42,332 nucleotides of DNA from Fibrella aquatilis (GCF_017353255.1 NZ_JAFMYU010000039.1:1-42332); one strand, 5' to 3'; positions 1 to 9,317 are shown, counted from the first letter of the stretch. Notes: generated from the sequence alone by a model not told the origin. Made by a program: numbers and translations.

Positions 1-75
1 GCTTCGCTCACAGCCAATTATGGTAGGGCGCGAAGCCATTGTACATTATTCACTGTGCATTGTACATTCTACACT
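1..75. repeat. Apex and right arm of an intergenic hairpin cut by the window edge
   Basis: GCTTCGC at 1-7 pairs with GCGAAGC at 30-36. It is followed by a quasi-tandem arm built from ATTGTACATT-like words (38-75). The complementary left arm would lie just left of base 1. The apical word and the arm words recur in other hairpins of this window, for example 41467-41550. It sits just beyond the stop of the PspC gene. Confidence 0.6.
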
Positions 76-87
76 ACTCAAAGATAC

Positions 88-2697
88 TCATTCCCCGCCG
101 TTGCGGCTGTCGATCTGGCTGCTGCCGCTGCTGTTTTTCGAGAGATTTTTTACCTCATCGAAGCTGGCCCGGCTGGCTCCGGTGGTCGATACGTTGGCGG
201 TTTCTACGCGCATCTGTCTGGCGTTGAGCTTGCTGGCCCCCGACAGGGTGGCCGTCACCTTGTCAGCCTGGCCGCGCAGGATAATTTTTGCCGCCCCGGT
301 CTGGTCGGTCACCAGCGTTTTCACGTTCGTCTTCACCAGCACCTGACTATCGCCCGACAGATCGACCGTGAGCTTGTCCAGCGCGTCGAACTCGGTCATC
401 CGGGCCACCGCCCCGCCCGATAGCCGCAGGGTTTCTACCGTGGGCAGGGTGATAGTGATGCCCATGCGCGGCCCCAGATCGTTACCTCGTTGTTCAATGC
501 GCAGTGTGCCATCTTCGTTGGTATGACTTACGTTGGCCAGTTGCTCCTGACCGTTGCCATCAACTACGGCTTTGAGCTGATTACCCTTCTGGAAACGAAC
601 CGCGAAGTTGCCCGAAACAGTCACCGTTGTGGGTGTATTAGCTGGCGAATTTGGACCCAGTTCCAGCGTCTTCGTTTCTGACCCGTCGGTATCTACGTCC
701 ACATCGTCAGTACCATTAGCGTCACCCTCGTCGTTCTGGCGTGAACTGGTGTCTTCTTTGTCCAGCGTACGCTCGAAACCAATGCCTACCAGGCCGGTTT
801 CCAGAAACTGCCACCGCTTGTTGGCGATGTTGTCAAACTCCTTGTCATCGAACCGGTTCTGGATGAAGTGTGCCGCATCGTTCGACATACGGAACGCCCG
901 ACCGTAGGGGATATAGACGGTCACGTTCAGGCTCTGCCCGCGGAACTTGGCATTGTCGGGCAGGAGGAACTCGCGGCTGAACTTTACCAGTGAATCGGTC
1001 ACAAGGGGCTTATACTGAACCAGTTGGGCTTGGGTCTGTGCATCGCGGCGGCTGCGTCCACGGGCAGTGGCCACCGTGACCACTTTGATGTCGGTACCGG
1101 CATACCCCTGCAAGTCTATGTTAGGCCGGAGACCGTCTTCTTCGTCGGCGTTGTCCATCACAAACGTGGGGGTGCCCGCGGGATTGATCACCTGCGTGTT
1201 TTCTACAGTGCCGTTTTTGCTGAATTCCCTGACGGTCTGCGGTATGGTAACGGCCAGCATCACGGCGCAAACTACCCAGGCCCCTAGCAGGCTTAGGCCG
1301 GTGCTGCTGCTGATGAGCGCCCTGCGGGTCATCACCAGCAGGCCCGTGAGCGCCAGCCCCAGGCTGGGTATGAAACAAACCCCAAACCCAGCCAGCAGGG
1401 TTAGGAAATTGCCATCTTCGTGCAAGAGCGATACCCAGACCGGATCACTGCTTCCGGGGCCAAAGTGAACCCCGTTGAAGATGCCTATGCCAAAGCCCAG
1501 GAATACGAGGCAGGTGATCATGAAGCCGATACCCATGCACACCATGATGAGGCCAAACAAGATGCGAAGTACGCTGCCCAGCCCCCTGAGTGTACCGCCC
1601 AGCAACCGCCCAATGACCCGAAAAACGGCTGCCAGCGCCCGAAACGGGAACAACAATAGTTGGGTGAAGCCACCCTCAGGGACCGTTTCTGAGATGTTCA
1701 GGCTACTTTTCACGCTATGTTCGATATTGCTGAGCGTAATGGGCTGCCCCGCCATTTCCATTTTTTGCGTCAGGGTGCGGGCTTCGGGTGCCACCATCCA
1801 GAGAATGATGTAGGCCAGAATACCGAAGCCAAACAGGAATACGCTGGCAACGAGCGCAAACCGCACAACGCCCGCGTCGAGGCCAAAATAAACGGCTAGC
1901 CCCGATGCCACCCCGCCCAGCACTTTGTTGTCGGGGTTGCGGTAGAATTTTTTAACGCCTTTTTCTTCTTCCAGCGTGGTTTCGCCCGGTAGGAAAATCC
2001 AGAGCAGTATGTAGGCGATGACAGTGACGCCACCCAGCGACCCAAATCGACCGTTGCCATGCATAAACCCATCGCCGATGGCCGGAAAACCGACTACCAG
2101 ACAAACGATCAGTACCCGCATCCAGACCGGGTCGATTCGGAAATAGTGAGCCAGACCAGCAGCTACCCCGCCCAGTGTTTTGCGGCGCAGGTCGCGGGCC
2201 AGTTTGCGGCCATTGTAGCTGTAAGAAGTTCGCGCTTTGCCCGTGGTGGGGTCATACTTGTAGTCGTATTCGTAGCCACGCTGGCTGCTTTGACTACCGC
2301 TGGCTGGTTCGTCGTCAAAGGTACCTGCTCCCGTCGCGTTGGGGCGGGGTGGGGTGGTAGGGGCAGCGGTGCCTGTTTTGGCCCGGCTGCCACTGGCCAC
2401 CAGCATATCGTCATTATCAACGGCTTCAAAGTCGGCTACGGTACCCATCTGGGCAATAAGTCCGTTGACATCGTCGATGGTAACGGCCTGGCGGGCGGGA
2501 TTTTTTTCGTCGCCTTTGAGGGTCTTGAGGAGCTTTTCGGCAATCCGGTTCTCAATGTCCGTTACAATTTCCTGGCTGTCCTCGTAGGTTGAAAAGTATT
2601 GCTGAATAGACGACAGATAGCCCTTGAGCTTCTCGTAGCCATCTTCTTCAATGTGGAATATCACCCCACTGATGTTGATGCTGATAGTCTTTTTCAT
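88..2697 (-). CDS. PspC-domain membrane protein with C-terminal GIN (DUF2807) domain
   Basis: Large envelope protein of 869 aa. The cytoplasmic N-terminus starts MKKTISINISG and is charged. Two PspC modules follow: the first has LGGVAAGLAHYF around residue 175 and the second LGGVASGLAVYFGLD around residue 260. After them come several hydrophobic segments (about 350-500) and then a soluble part. The last ~190 residues are a repetitive beta-rich domain (LRLSGGAVARMT, VDLSGDSQV, ATLSGASKL) typical of the DUF2807/GIN adhesin-like fold. PspC proteins belong to phage-shock-type envelope stress modules; the GIN domain's role is not established. The start lies 15 nt after the PadR stop, so the two genes form one operon, probably repressed by PadR. 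Family assignment is firm; function is inferred. Confidence 0.9.
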   Translation of the reverse strand: MKKTISINISGVIFHIEEDGYEKLKGYLSSIQQYFSTYEDSQEIVTDIENRIAEKLLKTLKGDEKNPARQAVTIDDVNGLIAQMGTVADFEAVDNDDMLVASGSRAKTGTAAPTTPPRPNATGAGTFDDEPASGSQSSQRGYEYDYKYDPTTGKARTSYSYNGRKLARDLRRKTLGGVAAGLAHYFRIDPVWMRVLIVCLVVGFPAIGDGFMHGNGRFGSLGGVTVIAYILLWIFLPGETTLEEEKGVKKFYRNPDNKVLGGVASGLAVYFGLDAGVVRFALVASVFLFGFGILAYIILWMVAPEARTLTQKMEMAGQPITLSNIEHSVKSSLNISETVPEGGFTQLLLFPFRALAAVFRVIGRLLGGTLRGLGSVLRILFGLIMVCMGIGFMITCLVFLGFGIGIFNGVHFGPGSSDPVWVSLLHEDGNFLTLLAGFGVCFIPSLGLALTGLLVMTRRALISSSTGLSLLGAWVVCAVMLAVTIPQTVREFSKNGTVENTQVINPAGTPTFVMDNADEEDGLRPNIDLQGYAGTDIKVVTVATARGRSRRDAQTQAQLVQYKPLVTDSLVKFSREFLLPDNAKFRGQSLNVTVYIPYGRAFRMSNDAAHFIQNRFDDKEFDNIANKRWQFLETGLVGIGFERTLDKEDTSSRQNDEGDANGTDDVDVDTDGSETKTLELGPNSPANTPTTVTVSGNFAVRFQKGNQLKAVVDGNGQEQLANVSHTNEDGTLRIEQRGNDLGPRMGITITLPTVETLRLSGGAVARMTEFDALDKLTVDLSGDSQVLVKTNVKTLVTDQTGAAKIILRGQADKVTATLSGASKLNARQMRVETANVSTTGASRASFDEVKNLSKNSSGSSQIDSRNGGE

Positions 2698-2712
2698 GAT
2701 CGTAGGGGAAGA

Positions 2713-3195
2713 TTATTGGTCTTGCTTAGGTTGGGGTACCACAATGTCAATAGAAGAAGCGTCGGCGGGCTTGTCGGTTGAAGGGCCAGCGGCGGGTTCG
2801 GGTTTGGGCGCGGGCTGCACCACCACCGACACTTGCGGGGGGGCACTACTTCCTTTGCCGTTTTTGCGGGTGTGGCTCACGATCTGATCAACCGATTCAG
2901 ACAACTCCTGCCAGGTTTCGTCCAGTGCTTCGAGCGAGTTTTTGCCCAAGTCGGTGAGCACGTAGTACTTACGCGGCGGCCCCGACGTCGACTCCACCCA
3001 TTTATAGTCGAGCAGACCAGCGTTTTTCAGGCGAGTGAGCAAGGGGTAGAGTGTACCTTCAACCACCATAATCCGGGCCGAAGTCAGCTCATCGAGCATA
3101 TCGGAGGCGTAAATTTCGCCCCGCGAGATGATGTGTAGGATGCAGAATTCCAGAATGCCCTTGCGCATCTGGACCTGCGCGTTTTCGATATTCAT
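2713..3195 (-). CDS. PadR-family transcriptional regulator
   Basis: Winged-helix regulator of 160 aa. The N-terminal half carries the PadR core: RKGILEFCILHIISRGEIYA, then VVEGTLYPLLTRLKNAGLL with the recognition helix, then the wing GPPRKYYVLTDLG. The C-terminal tail is proline-rich and lower in complexity (about residues 115-160), longer than in minimal PadR proteins. ATG at 3195 is chosen because a good -7 box at 3230-3237 predicts transcription starting near 3224, which leaves too little room for the upstream in-frame TTG at 3219. It is the first gene of an operon with the PspC/GIN protein and is likely its repressor, as in other PadR-PspC pairs. Confidence 0.9.
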   Translation of the reverse strand: MNIENAQVQMRKGILEFCILHIISRGEIYASDMLDELTSARIMVVEGTLYPLLTRLKNAGLLDYKWVESTSGPPRKYYVLTDLGKNSLEALDETWQELSESVDQIVSHTRKNGKGSSAPPQVSVVVQPAPKPEPAAGPSTDKPADASSIDIVVPQPKQDQ

Positions 3196-3229
3196 ATGCT
3201 GTTGGGGATCATAGGCCAAACCGATGCAT

Positions 3230-3260
3230 CAAAAGTAGTATAAGGTACTTTGTGATGCAA
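3230..3260 (-). promoter_or_regulatory. Promoter of the PadR-PspC operon
   Basis: Read on the minus strand, TTG (3258-3260) is followed after 20 nt by TACTTTTG (3230-3237). This matches the Bacteroidota -33/-7 pattern TTG and TAnnTTTG. The -7 box lies 35 nt before the chosen ATG. Confidence 0.6.
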
Positions 3261-3318
3261 GGTACCTAAGCACGAATACAAAAATTTGTATGACGAACGG
3301 TGGATACGAAGGATATAT

Positions 3319-3427
3319 GATTTTGGATTGGGGATTGCGGATTTCGGATTGTTGCTTACGCACGGGGTTGCTTCGGCAACAATCCGAAATCCGCAACCGC
3401 AGCGGCGGACCGCCCCAATCCAAAATC
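3319..3427. repeat. Two-stage intergenic hairpin
   Basis: Outer arms of 15 nt (3319-3333 with 3413-3427) and inner arms of 21 nt (3335-3355 with 3376-3396) pair perfectly around a 20-nt loop. The right side carries an unpaired insertion (3397-3412). The left arm is a period-7 array of GGATTxx words. The 33 nt at 3395-3427 are identical to 30443-30475 in a different hairpin. It lies between two divergent genes, so it is not a terminator of either. Confidence 0.85.
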
Positions 3428-3463
3428 CTTCCCGTAACTTGTAGCTGTTTTTATGACCACCGT

Positions 3464-6400
3464 ATGCTATCACGTTTATACCTTTTTCTGCTGATACTAG
3501 CTGCTTCGAGTTCCTACGCCCAAAAAGCCGTTTATGGCAATGAGTGGATCAACCCGCAGCAGGCCTATTATAAAATCCCTATTGCCCAAAAAGGCCTGTA
3601 TCGCCTCACCTTCGCCGACTTGCAGAAGGCGGGTCTGCCGCTGACGAGCCTCGACCCCCAGAAACTGCAACTCTTTCACCGGGGCACCGAACAGGCCATT
3701 TGGGTAGAAGGCGAGGCCGATGGTAAATTCGACGCCACCGACTACGTGGAATTTCTGGGAAGAGGTAACGACGGTGTGCAGGACTCGACGCTCTACCGCC
3801 CCGCCTCGGCGCAGCCCAATGCCTATTACAGTCTCTATTCCGACAGCACGGCTTTCTTCCTGACCACCCGCCTCGACGCACAGGGCGGCAAACGCATGGC
3901 CCGCTACACCGACCTCGATGCCGGAACAGGCGCAGCGGCACTACAGCCTGAGCCTTACGTCTGGGCTGAAGAACTGCGGTATTTCAACGATTCGTACCCG
4001 GCGGGCAACATCTACCCCATAGGGGCCTGGTATGACAACGGTGCTATTCTCGCGCCCTATGACGTGGGCGAAGGCTGGATGGGCAGCAACATCAAACCAA
4101 AAACAAACTACACGCAAGCCATTACCCTAACCAACGTGTTCAGCAGCAGCCTGGTACAGCCCATGCTGATGATGCAGCTTATTGGCCGCACCCCCGTGGC
4201 ACATACTGTCAACGTGCAGGTTGGCGCGTCTGCCAATCCGCGCAAACTAGCACCAATCCAAAGCCAGAACTACGATCCGTACCTGCTGACCGTGCCGCTC
4301 TCAACCACCGACGTGGCCGATGGGGGGCGGGTGGTATGTACGCTGAGTCCGCAGAACGACGACGACGAAGTGTCAATGGCCTATTTGCGGGCTGTGTACC
4401 CCCATCAAACCAACATGGCGGGCTACGCCTACCGCGAATTTTGGCTGAACCCGGTGGCGGGGGGGCGGGCCTTGCTGCGGCTCACCAACGTGGCGGCTAA
4501 TGCCCGCGTGTATGACGTCACCACGCCCGGCCAAACGTCGATACTGTCGGGTACACTGGTGAATGGCACGTTTACGAGCGTGGTACGCGAAGCCGCTACG
4601 GCGCGTAAACTACTGATTACCAACGCAATATTACCGGTGTCATCTATCAGGCTAGCGGCGTTTCGGGCCATCAACCCCGCCAAAGCCAGTTTCATTATTA
4701 TAGCTCACCCTATGGTGCGTACCGCCACCGCCGATTCGCCTGATCCTGTGCTGACCTATGCTGCCTACCGTGCCTCGAAAGCGGGTGGGGCGCATGACAC
4801 CCTGACGCTCAACATTCATCAGGTATACAATCAGTTTGGCTACGGCGAACGGTCGCCCGTAGCTATCCGGCGCATGGTTGACTACCTGACCAGGAACGGC
4901 AATGCCAAACACCTGCTGCTTATTGGCCGGTCGCGCGATCCGCAGGCGGTACGCCGCAACGCCAACGCCGATACCCTCGACATGATCCCGAGCGGCGGCT
5001 GGCCGGGGTCTGATCTGGCCATTGTGACGGGCCTGAACGGCAAAGCGCCCTACGCCCCCGCCATTGCCGTGGGTCGGCTGAACGTGACACAGCCCCGGCA
5101 GGTTCTGGACTACCTGAACAAAGTGAAAGAGCACGAAGCCGCCCCCGTCACCGCCCCCTGGCGGAAGCAGATGCTGCACCTGAGCGGCGGCAAATCGGCT
5201 TATGAACTGAGCCTGTTCCGGGCTTTTGTGGATGAGTTTGGACGAAGCATCACGGCTAAATACGTCTGCGCCACGGTAGAAACGGTCTCGAAACAAACCG
5301 ACGACCCCACTGAGGTGATATCGGTAGTGGCGCAGGTGAACCGGGGGCTGGGCATCATTTCCATGTTTGGCCACTCCAGCCTCGAACTGTCCGACATCGA
5401 CATTGGCTACGTGAGCAACGACCGGCTGGGCTACCGCAACAAGGGTCTGTACCCTTTGTTGCTGGCCAACGGCTGCGCGTCGGGCAACTTTTATTATGGC
5501 CCCAGAACGTTTGTCACCGACTGGGTGCTGACCCCCGACCGGGGTGCTATTCTGGGTTTGGCCCACACCCATAATGGCTTTGCCAGCGCGCTGAAGGCCT
5601 ATTCAGATAACCTTTATGCCGTGATGACCGACAGCCTGTACCAGGCCAAAACCTTCGGCGAAATCCAGGTTGAAGCCATTGGCCGGTACGTAGCGGCCAA
5701 CACGTCGGTGTTTGACAAGGCTGGTGCCGAAGAGATCGCCCTTCAGGGCGACCCTGCCGTGCGGCTGTTTCCGTTTGCCAAACCCGACCTCACGTTTTCC
5801 AATAAAGGTGTGGTGGTGAAGGCCGTGAAGGATTCGGTCGTGATCCAGGCGGTATCGCTCAACCTGGGCCGGGGCACGGGTATTCGGCCCGACGTGCGCA
5901 TCCGCCAATATGCCGCCAACGGCCAACTCCTGCTCGACACCAGACAGCGCGTGAGTGCCGCTGCCTATGCCGATACCCTGCGGGTGAAGCTGAAAATTGC
6001 CCGCCTCACCGACACCTACTTCGAGCTGTTTGCCAACCCCGACAGCCGTCTCGACGAAGAGCGGACGGACAATAACAGCCTGCAAATCAAGGCCGACGGA
6101 CAGGTGGCGAACCTGCCGTTTGACGTGGATAATACCCCCCCCGTGGTGGAGGTATCGTTTGACGGGCGGCGCATTCAGAACGAAGCCTACGTGGCCCCCC
6201 AACCCCAGATTCAGGTGCTGGTAGCCGACGAAAACACCAAACTCTTCCGCACCGACCCCGCCGGTCTGGAACTGTATTTGCAACGGCCCTGCGCGAGTCA
6301 GCCCTGCCCCTACGACCGGCTGCCCATCTCGTCGGCCACGGCCTCGTGGTCGTCGGTGGGGGGTAAGTTTATGTTGGTTTACCGCCCCGCGCAGCCCCTG

Positions 6401-6808
6401 CCCGACGGTGCCTATACGCTGGAAGTATACGGCAGCGACCTTAGTGGCAACCGCGCCCAACCCTACGCCATCCGGTTTTTGGTTAAGACCGAATCAACGC
6501 TGGCGAATTTGAGCGTATCGCCTAATCCGCTCATTACCAGCACGGTAGTGCGTTATACGCTCACGGGTGCGCAGGTGCCCACCATGCCCGCCACGCTCCG
6601 TTTGTTCGACATCACCGGTCGCGAGATTCGGTATTTCAGCCAGCCCGTTTCCATTGGTACCAACGAATTTGTCTGGGATGGCACCGACGGCGGCGGCACC
6701 CGCCTGTCCAACGGCGTGTACCTCTACCGTCTCGACATCCCCGGCCAGACCCCGTTCTCCGACAGCACGAAATCGAACCTAACGGGACGCATTTTGCTAA
6801 CGCGATGA
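3464..6808 (+). CDS. PorU2-like C25 (gingipain-type) peptidase, putative type IX secretion sortase
   Basis: Exported protein of 1114 aa with a cleavable signal peptide (MLSRLYLFLLILAASSSYAQ). A long beta-rich N-terminal region is followed by a peptidase C25 domain, about residues 420-790. The catalytic His is in MFGHSS (residue 637) and the catalytic Cys in ANGCASG (residue 671), the usual gingipain/PorU order. CARDB/Ig-like modules follow, and the C-terminus is FlgD/sorting-like (LSVSPNPL then GVYLYRLD). PorU cleaves C-terminal sorting domains of T9SS cargo and attaches them to the cell surface; this architecture fits the PorU2 variant common in Cytophagales. ATG at 3464 gives an exact signal peptide; upstream in-frame sequence runs through the hairpin and is rejected. 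The last 4 nt overlap the next gene. Confidence 0.85.
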   Translation: MLSRLYLFLLILAASSSYAQKAVYGNEWINPQQAYYKIPIAQKGLYRLTFADLQKAGLPLTSLDPQKLQLFHRGTEQAIWVEGEADGKFDATDYVEFLGRGNDGVQDSTLYRPASAQPNAYYSLYSDSTAFFLTTRLDAQGGKRMARYTDLDAGTGAAALQPEPYVWAEELRYFNDSYPAGNIYPIGAWYDNGAILAPYDVGEGWMGSNIKPKTNYTQAITLTNVFSSSLVQPMLMMQLIGRTPVAHTVNVQVGASANPRKLAPIQSQNYDPYLLTVPLSTTDVADGGRVVCTLSPQNDDDEVSMAYLRAVYPHQTNMAGYAYREFWLNPVAGGRALLRLTNVAANARVYDVTTPGQTSILSGTLVNGTFTSVVREAATARKLLITNAILPVSSIRLAAFRAINPAKASFIIIAHPMVRTATADSPDPVLTYAAYRASKAGGAHDTLTLNIHQVYNQFGYGERSPVAIRRMVDYLTRNGNAKHLLLIGRSRDPQAVRRNANADTLDMIPSGGWPGSDLAIVTGLNGKAPYAPAIAVGRLNVTQPRQVLDYLNKVKEHEAAPVTAPWRKQMLHLSGGKSAYELSLFRAFVDEFGRSITAKYVCATVETVSKQTDDPTEVISVVAQVNRGLGIISMFGHSSLELSDIDIGYVSNDRLGYRNKGLYPLLLANGCASGNFYYGPRTFVTDWVLTPDRGAILGLAHTHNGFASALKAYSDNLYAVMTDSLYQAKTFGEIQVEAIGRYVAANTSVFDKAGAEEIALQGDPAVRLFPFAKPDLTFSNKGVVVKAVKDSVVIQAVSLNLGRGTGIRPDVRIRQYAANGQLLLDTRQRVSAAAYADTLRVKLKIARLTDTYFELFANPDSRLDEERTDNNSLQIKADGQVANLPFDVDNTPPVVEVSFDGRRIQNEAYVAPQPQIQVLVADENTKLFRTDPAGLELYLQRPCASQPCPYDRLPISSATASWSSVGGKFMLVYRPAQPLPDGAYTLEVYGSDLSGNRAQPYAIRFLVKTESTLANLSVSPNPLITSTVVRYTLTGAQVPTMPATLRLFDITGREIRYFSQPVSIGTNEFVWDGTDGGGTRLSNGVYLYRLDIPGQTPFSDSTKSNLTGRILLTR

Positions 6809-8007
6809 AGGAGGGTTTACTGTTTGCTATCTGGCTGTTGCTGGGGGGGTTAATTGGCGGGTTGAGCTACGTCAATCCCAACCACTTCACCAGCCCCGAC
6901 TCTACCTACTACCTGGCTTTTGCGGGCTGGCTGGTGGGGCTGGACGGCAACAGGTACGGGCACGTCAGCACGGGTTGGGACGGCACTTTTCCGTTGGGGT
7001 ATCCGCTGCTGATTGGGCTGCTGGCGCGGGCCACGGGGCTATCGTTGCTGGTGGCATCGAAAGTGCTCAACGTGGGGCTAGTGGGTATTTTCCTGCTCAT
7101 CTGGCGGCGGCGGCTGGGAGCGCGGCGGGCCGTATGGGTAGGGTCGGTGCTGCTGCTGGGCGGCTTTGTGCGCATCCTTACCTACACATGGTCGGAGTGG
7201 GCGTTTCTGATTTTGCTACTGGAATGGGCGTGGTTTATAGGCCACCAGACCACCTTGCCTACCTACGCCACAACCACCCGGCTGCTGGTCCTGACCATGT
7301 GCCTTTTTTTGCTCCGCTACGTGGGCGGCTACGTGGTTATCGTCTACGGATTGCACGCCCTGTGGACTTACGCCCGTGGGGCTTACGGACAACCTGGGCG
7401 CGACGTGTTTCGACAGCGAATCGGCCCCGACGCGCTGTATGGGCTGGTTTCTGTGGGTTTCATGCTGGGTTATTTCTACCTCAACGCCCTGCTCACACCC
7501 TCGGCCTACGGTGGCGAACGCTTCTACGAAACCGCCGAAACCCTGGGCGATAAGCTCCTGCTGATTGCCATTGCCCTGCCCAATGAACTGCTCCTGCTCC
7601 GCGACTACATCATTGGCGAACCCAGCAGCCTGGTTTGGCTGGGATTATTCATGCAGCTTGGCCTGGGCATCTGGGGTTGGCGAATTATTTCGGACAAACG
7701 GGCCACGCTACCCGGTGAGTTACCTACCGAAAGAGCTATGCTGAACTGGCTGCTGCTGTCGGCGGGGGTATACTTGGCTATTCTGTTCATCATGCGGTTG
7801 TTCAGCCCCTTCAACGGCCCCAACGCCCGGCTGATGGCGCCCATCACGCTACCTTTTCTCTGGCTCCTGGCCCAATACATCAGCCGCTGGACCAACGTTA
7901 TCAGCCGCCGCCAGCTGGGTTTCTGGTGGACCATCTTACTGCTCTGTTCCTGGCTCCAACTGCTTCCCCAAGTCGATCTACTGGGAAAGTTGGGGTTGGG
8001 GAGGTGA
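6805..8007 (+). CDS. Polytopic membrane protein, GT-C glycosyltransferase-like
   Basis: Membrane protein of 400 aa with roughly ten hydrophobic helices. After the first helix comes a loop with NHFTSPDSTYYLAF, where an Asp near aromatic residues resembles the catalytic first loop of GT-C (ArnT/PMT-like) lipid-linked sugar transferases. The final helices are separated by short Arg/Trp-rich loops. I do not recognise a specific family, and the substrate cannot be inferred. The ATGA overlap with the PorU2-like gene suggests translational coupling, possibly because surface attachment by T9SS uses glycolipid acceptors; that link is inference. The start is fixed by the overlap. Confidence 0.65.
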   Translation: MKEGLLFAIWLLLGGLIGGLSYVNPNHFTSPDSTYYLAFAGWLVGLDGNRYGHVSTGWDGTFPLGYPLLIGLLARATGLSLLVASKVLNVGLVGIFLLIWRRRLGARRAVWVGSVLLLGGFVRILTYTWSEWAFLILLLEWAWFIGHQTTLPTYATTTRLLVLTMCLFLLRYVGGYVVIVYGLHALWTYARGAYGQPGRDVFRQRIGPDALYGLVSVGFMLGYFYLNALLTPSAYGGERFYETAETLGDKLLLIAIALPNELLLLRDYIIGEPSSLVWLGLFMQLGLGIWGWRIISDKRATLPGELPTERAMLNWLLLSAGVYLAILFIMRLFSPFNGPNARLMAPITLPFLWLLAQYISRWTNVISRRQLGFWWTILLLCSWLQLLPQVDLLGKLGLGR

Positions 8008-8040
8008 GTGTTGGCCATTGTGCGTATGTTCAAGCGTATT

Positions 8041-8206
8041 CGTGCCGTAGGTACGACATGTTTGTAGCCCGTAGGGGTACACGTGCCGGATAACCACAGC
8101 GTGCCGTAGGTACGCGACCACCGCGCCTGTGTTGTGGCGTACCTACGGCACGCTGTGGCTACACACGCACAATTTCTCTGCTACAAACATGTTGTACCTA
8201 CGGCAC
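8041..8206. repeat. Nested double hairpin between convergent genes
   Basis: Outer arms 8042-8067 and 8181-8206 (26 nt, one mismatch) enclose perfect 22-nt inner arms at 8094-8115 and 8137-8158. The word GTGCCGTAGGTAC occurs in both left arms and its complement in both right arms, four copies in all. The region could terminate transcription from both sides but has no U-tract. Confidence 0.85.
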
Positions 8207-8240
8207 AAATAGCCCCAATGCCTGCACCATTGATAGCCGT

Positions 8241-8945
8241 TCACTGTTTCACCTGTCCCAACGCTTTTCCCGTTAGCCGGAGTTGTGCCGTTGAGTCGGC
8301 TTGCAAGGTGAACCCGTTGACGAAATCGCTGTACTGATGCAGCCGGGCACTGTCGCGAACGGTGACGTTGGCCTGAGCGATTTGGTTATTGAATTCCTGA
8401 AAAGTGAGCTGATTGTGTCCTGACAATGAGGCGATTAAGTTTTTTGTCTGGACATGATTCAGTAGCAGCCGACCACCTAAACCCTGTTGCTGTAGCGTAA
8501 GTGTAGGGGTTACAACATCACACAGTTGACAGTACACATTGGTTGTTGACAGCGCTCTAAGTGAAGAGATTTGCACCACGTAGTGCACCCCGTGCCAATT
8601 GTCATCCTCGTCGTCAGGCCTGAAATCCCAACCGTTCACAGGGGCCATTTGCATGAACAACGTATCACGTTCTACACGATACGTATACCCGTCCTTACCC
8701 GAATGATTCCCTGACGTATCGACTAGGAGTCGGCATGTTTTACCGGGTTCAACCTGCACCATCGCCGACGACGGTCCAGTGATCGCTACCACCGAAAAAT
8801 TGGGCAATGGCTTCTTTTGCCAACGGGCATAGGGATCTTTCTTGTCGAAGCTATCATATTGATGCCGTAGCGAAATGGCGGCCACGAACATAGCGGCAAC
8901 CAGGCTTAGTAAGAGGCTGATGAGGAGTTTGGTGCTGGTATTCAT
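8241..8945 (-). CDS. Exported GIN/DUF2807-like protein
   Basis: Protein of 234 aa with a single N-terminal hydrophobic segment (LLISLLLSLVAAMFVAAISL), a signal anchor or uncleaved signal, followed by a periplasmic beta-rich domain. The C-terminal half has the alternating pattern of the GIN domain (LLLNHVQTKNLIASLSGHN, ANVTVRDSARLHQYS, LQADSTAQLRLTG). It overlaps the GntR stop by 4 nt, so it is the last gene of the ABC-permease-GntR operon. This matches the other operon here in which a regulator is paired with a GIN protein (88-3195). Molecular role unknown; family call moderately sure. Confidence 0.65.
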   Translation of the reverse strand: MNTSTKLLISLLLSLVAAMFVAAISLRHQYDSFDKKDPYARWQKKPLPNFSVVAITGPSSAMVQVEPGKTCRLLVDTSGNHSGKDGYTYRVERDTLFMQMAPVNGWDFRPDDEDDNWHGVHYVVQISSLRALSTTNVYCQLCDVVTPTLTLQQQGLGGRLLLNHVQTKNLIASLSGHNQLTFQEFNNQIAQANVTVRDSARLHQYSDFVNGFTLQADSTAQLRLTGKALGQVKQ

Positions 8946-9313
8946 GAGGCAGCGGCTAGTTGAAACGTGTTGAATCGGGTTTCTAAATCAGCAATGGTAA
9001 TGCCCAGCAGGGTCATGGTGCGGAATACGTTGGGCAGTTCTACGTCCAGGAAACGGGCGCGGCGCATGGCGCGTACGCGGTCGGGGGCATCGTCGGCGGC
9101 GTAGTAGCCCATGCCGCGTTTGTTATACAAAATGCCCTGTTGCTGGAGGTAGTCAAATGCCCGCATGGCCGTATTAGGGTTTACTTCCAGCGACGAGCCA
9201 AGGTCGCGCACCGACGGAATGCGTTCGCCGGGTGGCCAGGCCTGCTGGAGAATCTGCTCGCAGACATAGTCGGCGATTTGCAGGTAGATGGGTTGTTTAT
9301 CAGAGAATTCCAT
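8942..9313 (-). CDS. GntR-family regulator, YtrA-like
   Basis: Short regulator of 123 aa with the N-terminal GntR winged helix: QPIYLQIADYVCEQILQQAW, then PGERIPSVRDLGSSLEVNPNT, then MRAFDYLQQQGILYNKRGMGYY. The C-terminal part is only ~45 residues, too short for a FadR or UbiC effector domain, which is typical of the YtrA subfamily. YtrA regulators usually repress their own operon together with ABC transporter genes. Here it follows ATPase and permease genes (4-nt gap to the permease) and precedes the GIN gene (4-nt overlap). The perfect palindrome at 10972-11003 is the probable operator. Confidence 0.9.
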   Translation of the reverse strand: MEFSDKQPIYLQIADYVCEQILQQAWPPGERIPSVRDLGSSLEVNPNTAMRAFDYLQQQGILYNKRGMGYYAADDAPDRVRAMRRARFLDVELPNVFRTMTLLGITIADLETRFNTFQLAAAS

Positions 9314-9317
9314 GTGC

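Noticed and set aside
4652-6460. Two long minus-strand open frames (about 306 and 285 codons) opposite the PorU2-like gene
   Set aside because: They mirror the codon pattern of the sense gene, lack start context or domains, and the sense gene shows clear catalytic residues.
8134-8337. Small plus-strand open frame across the nested hairpin
   Set aside because: It overlaps the repeat and the 3' end of the GIN gene and shows no protein features.
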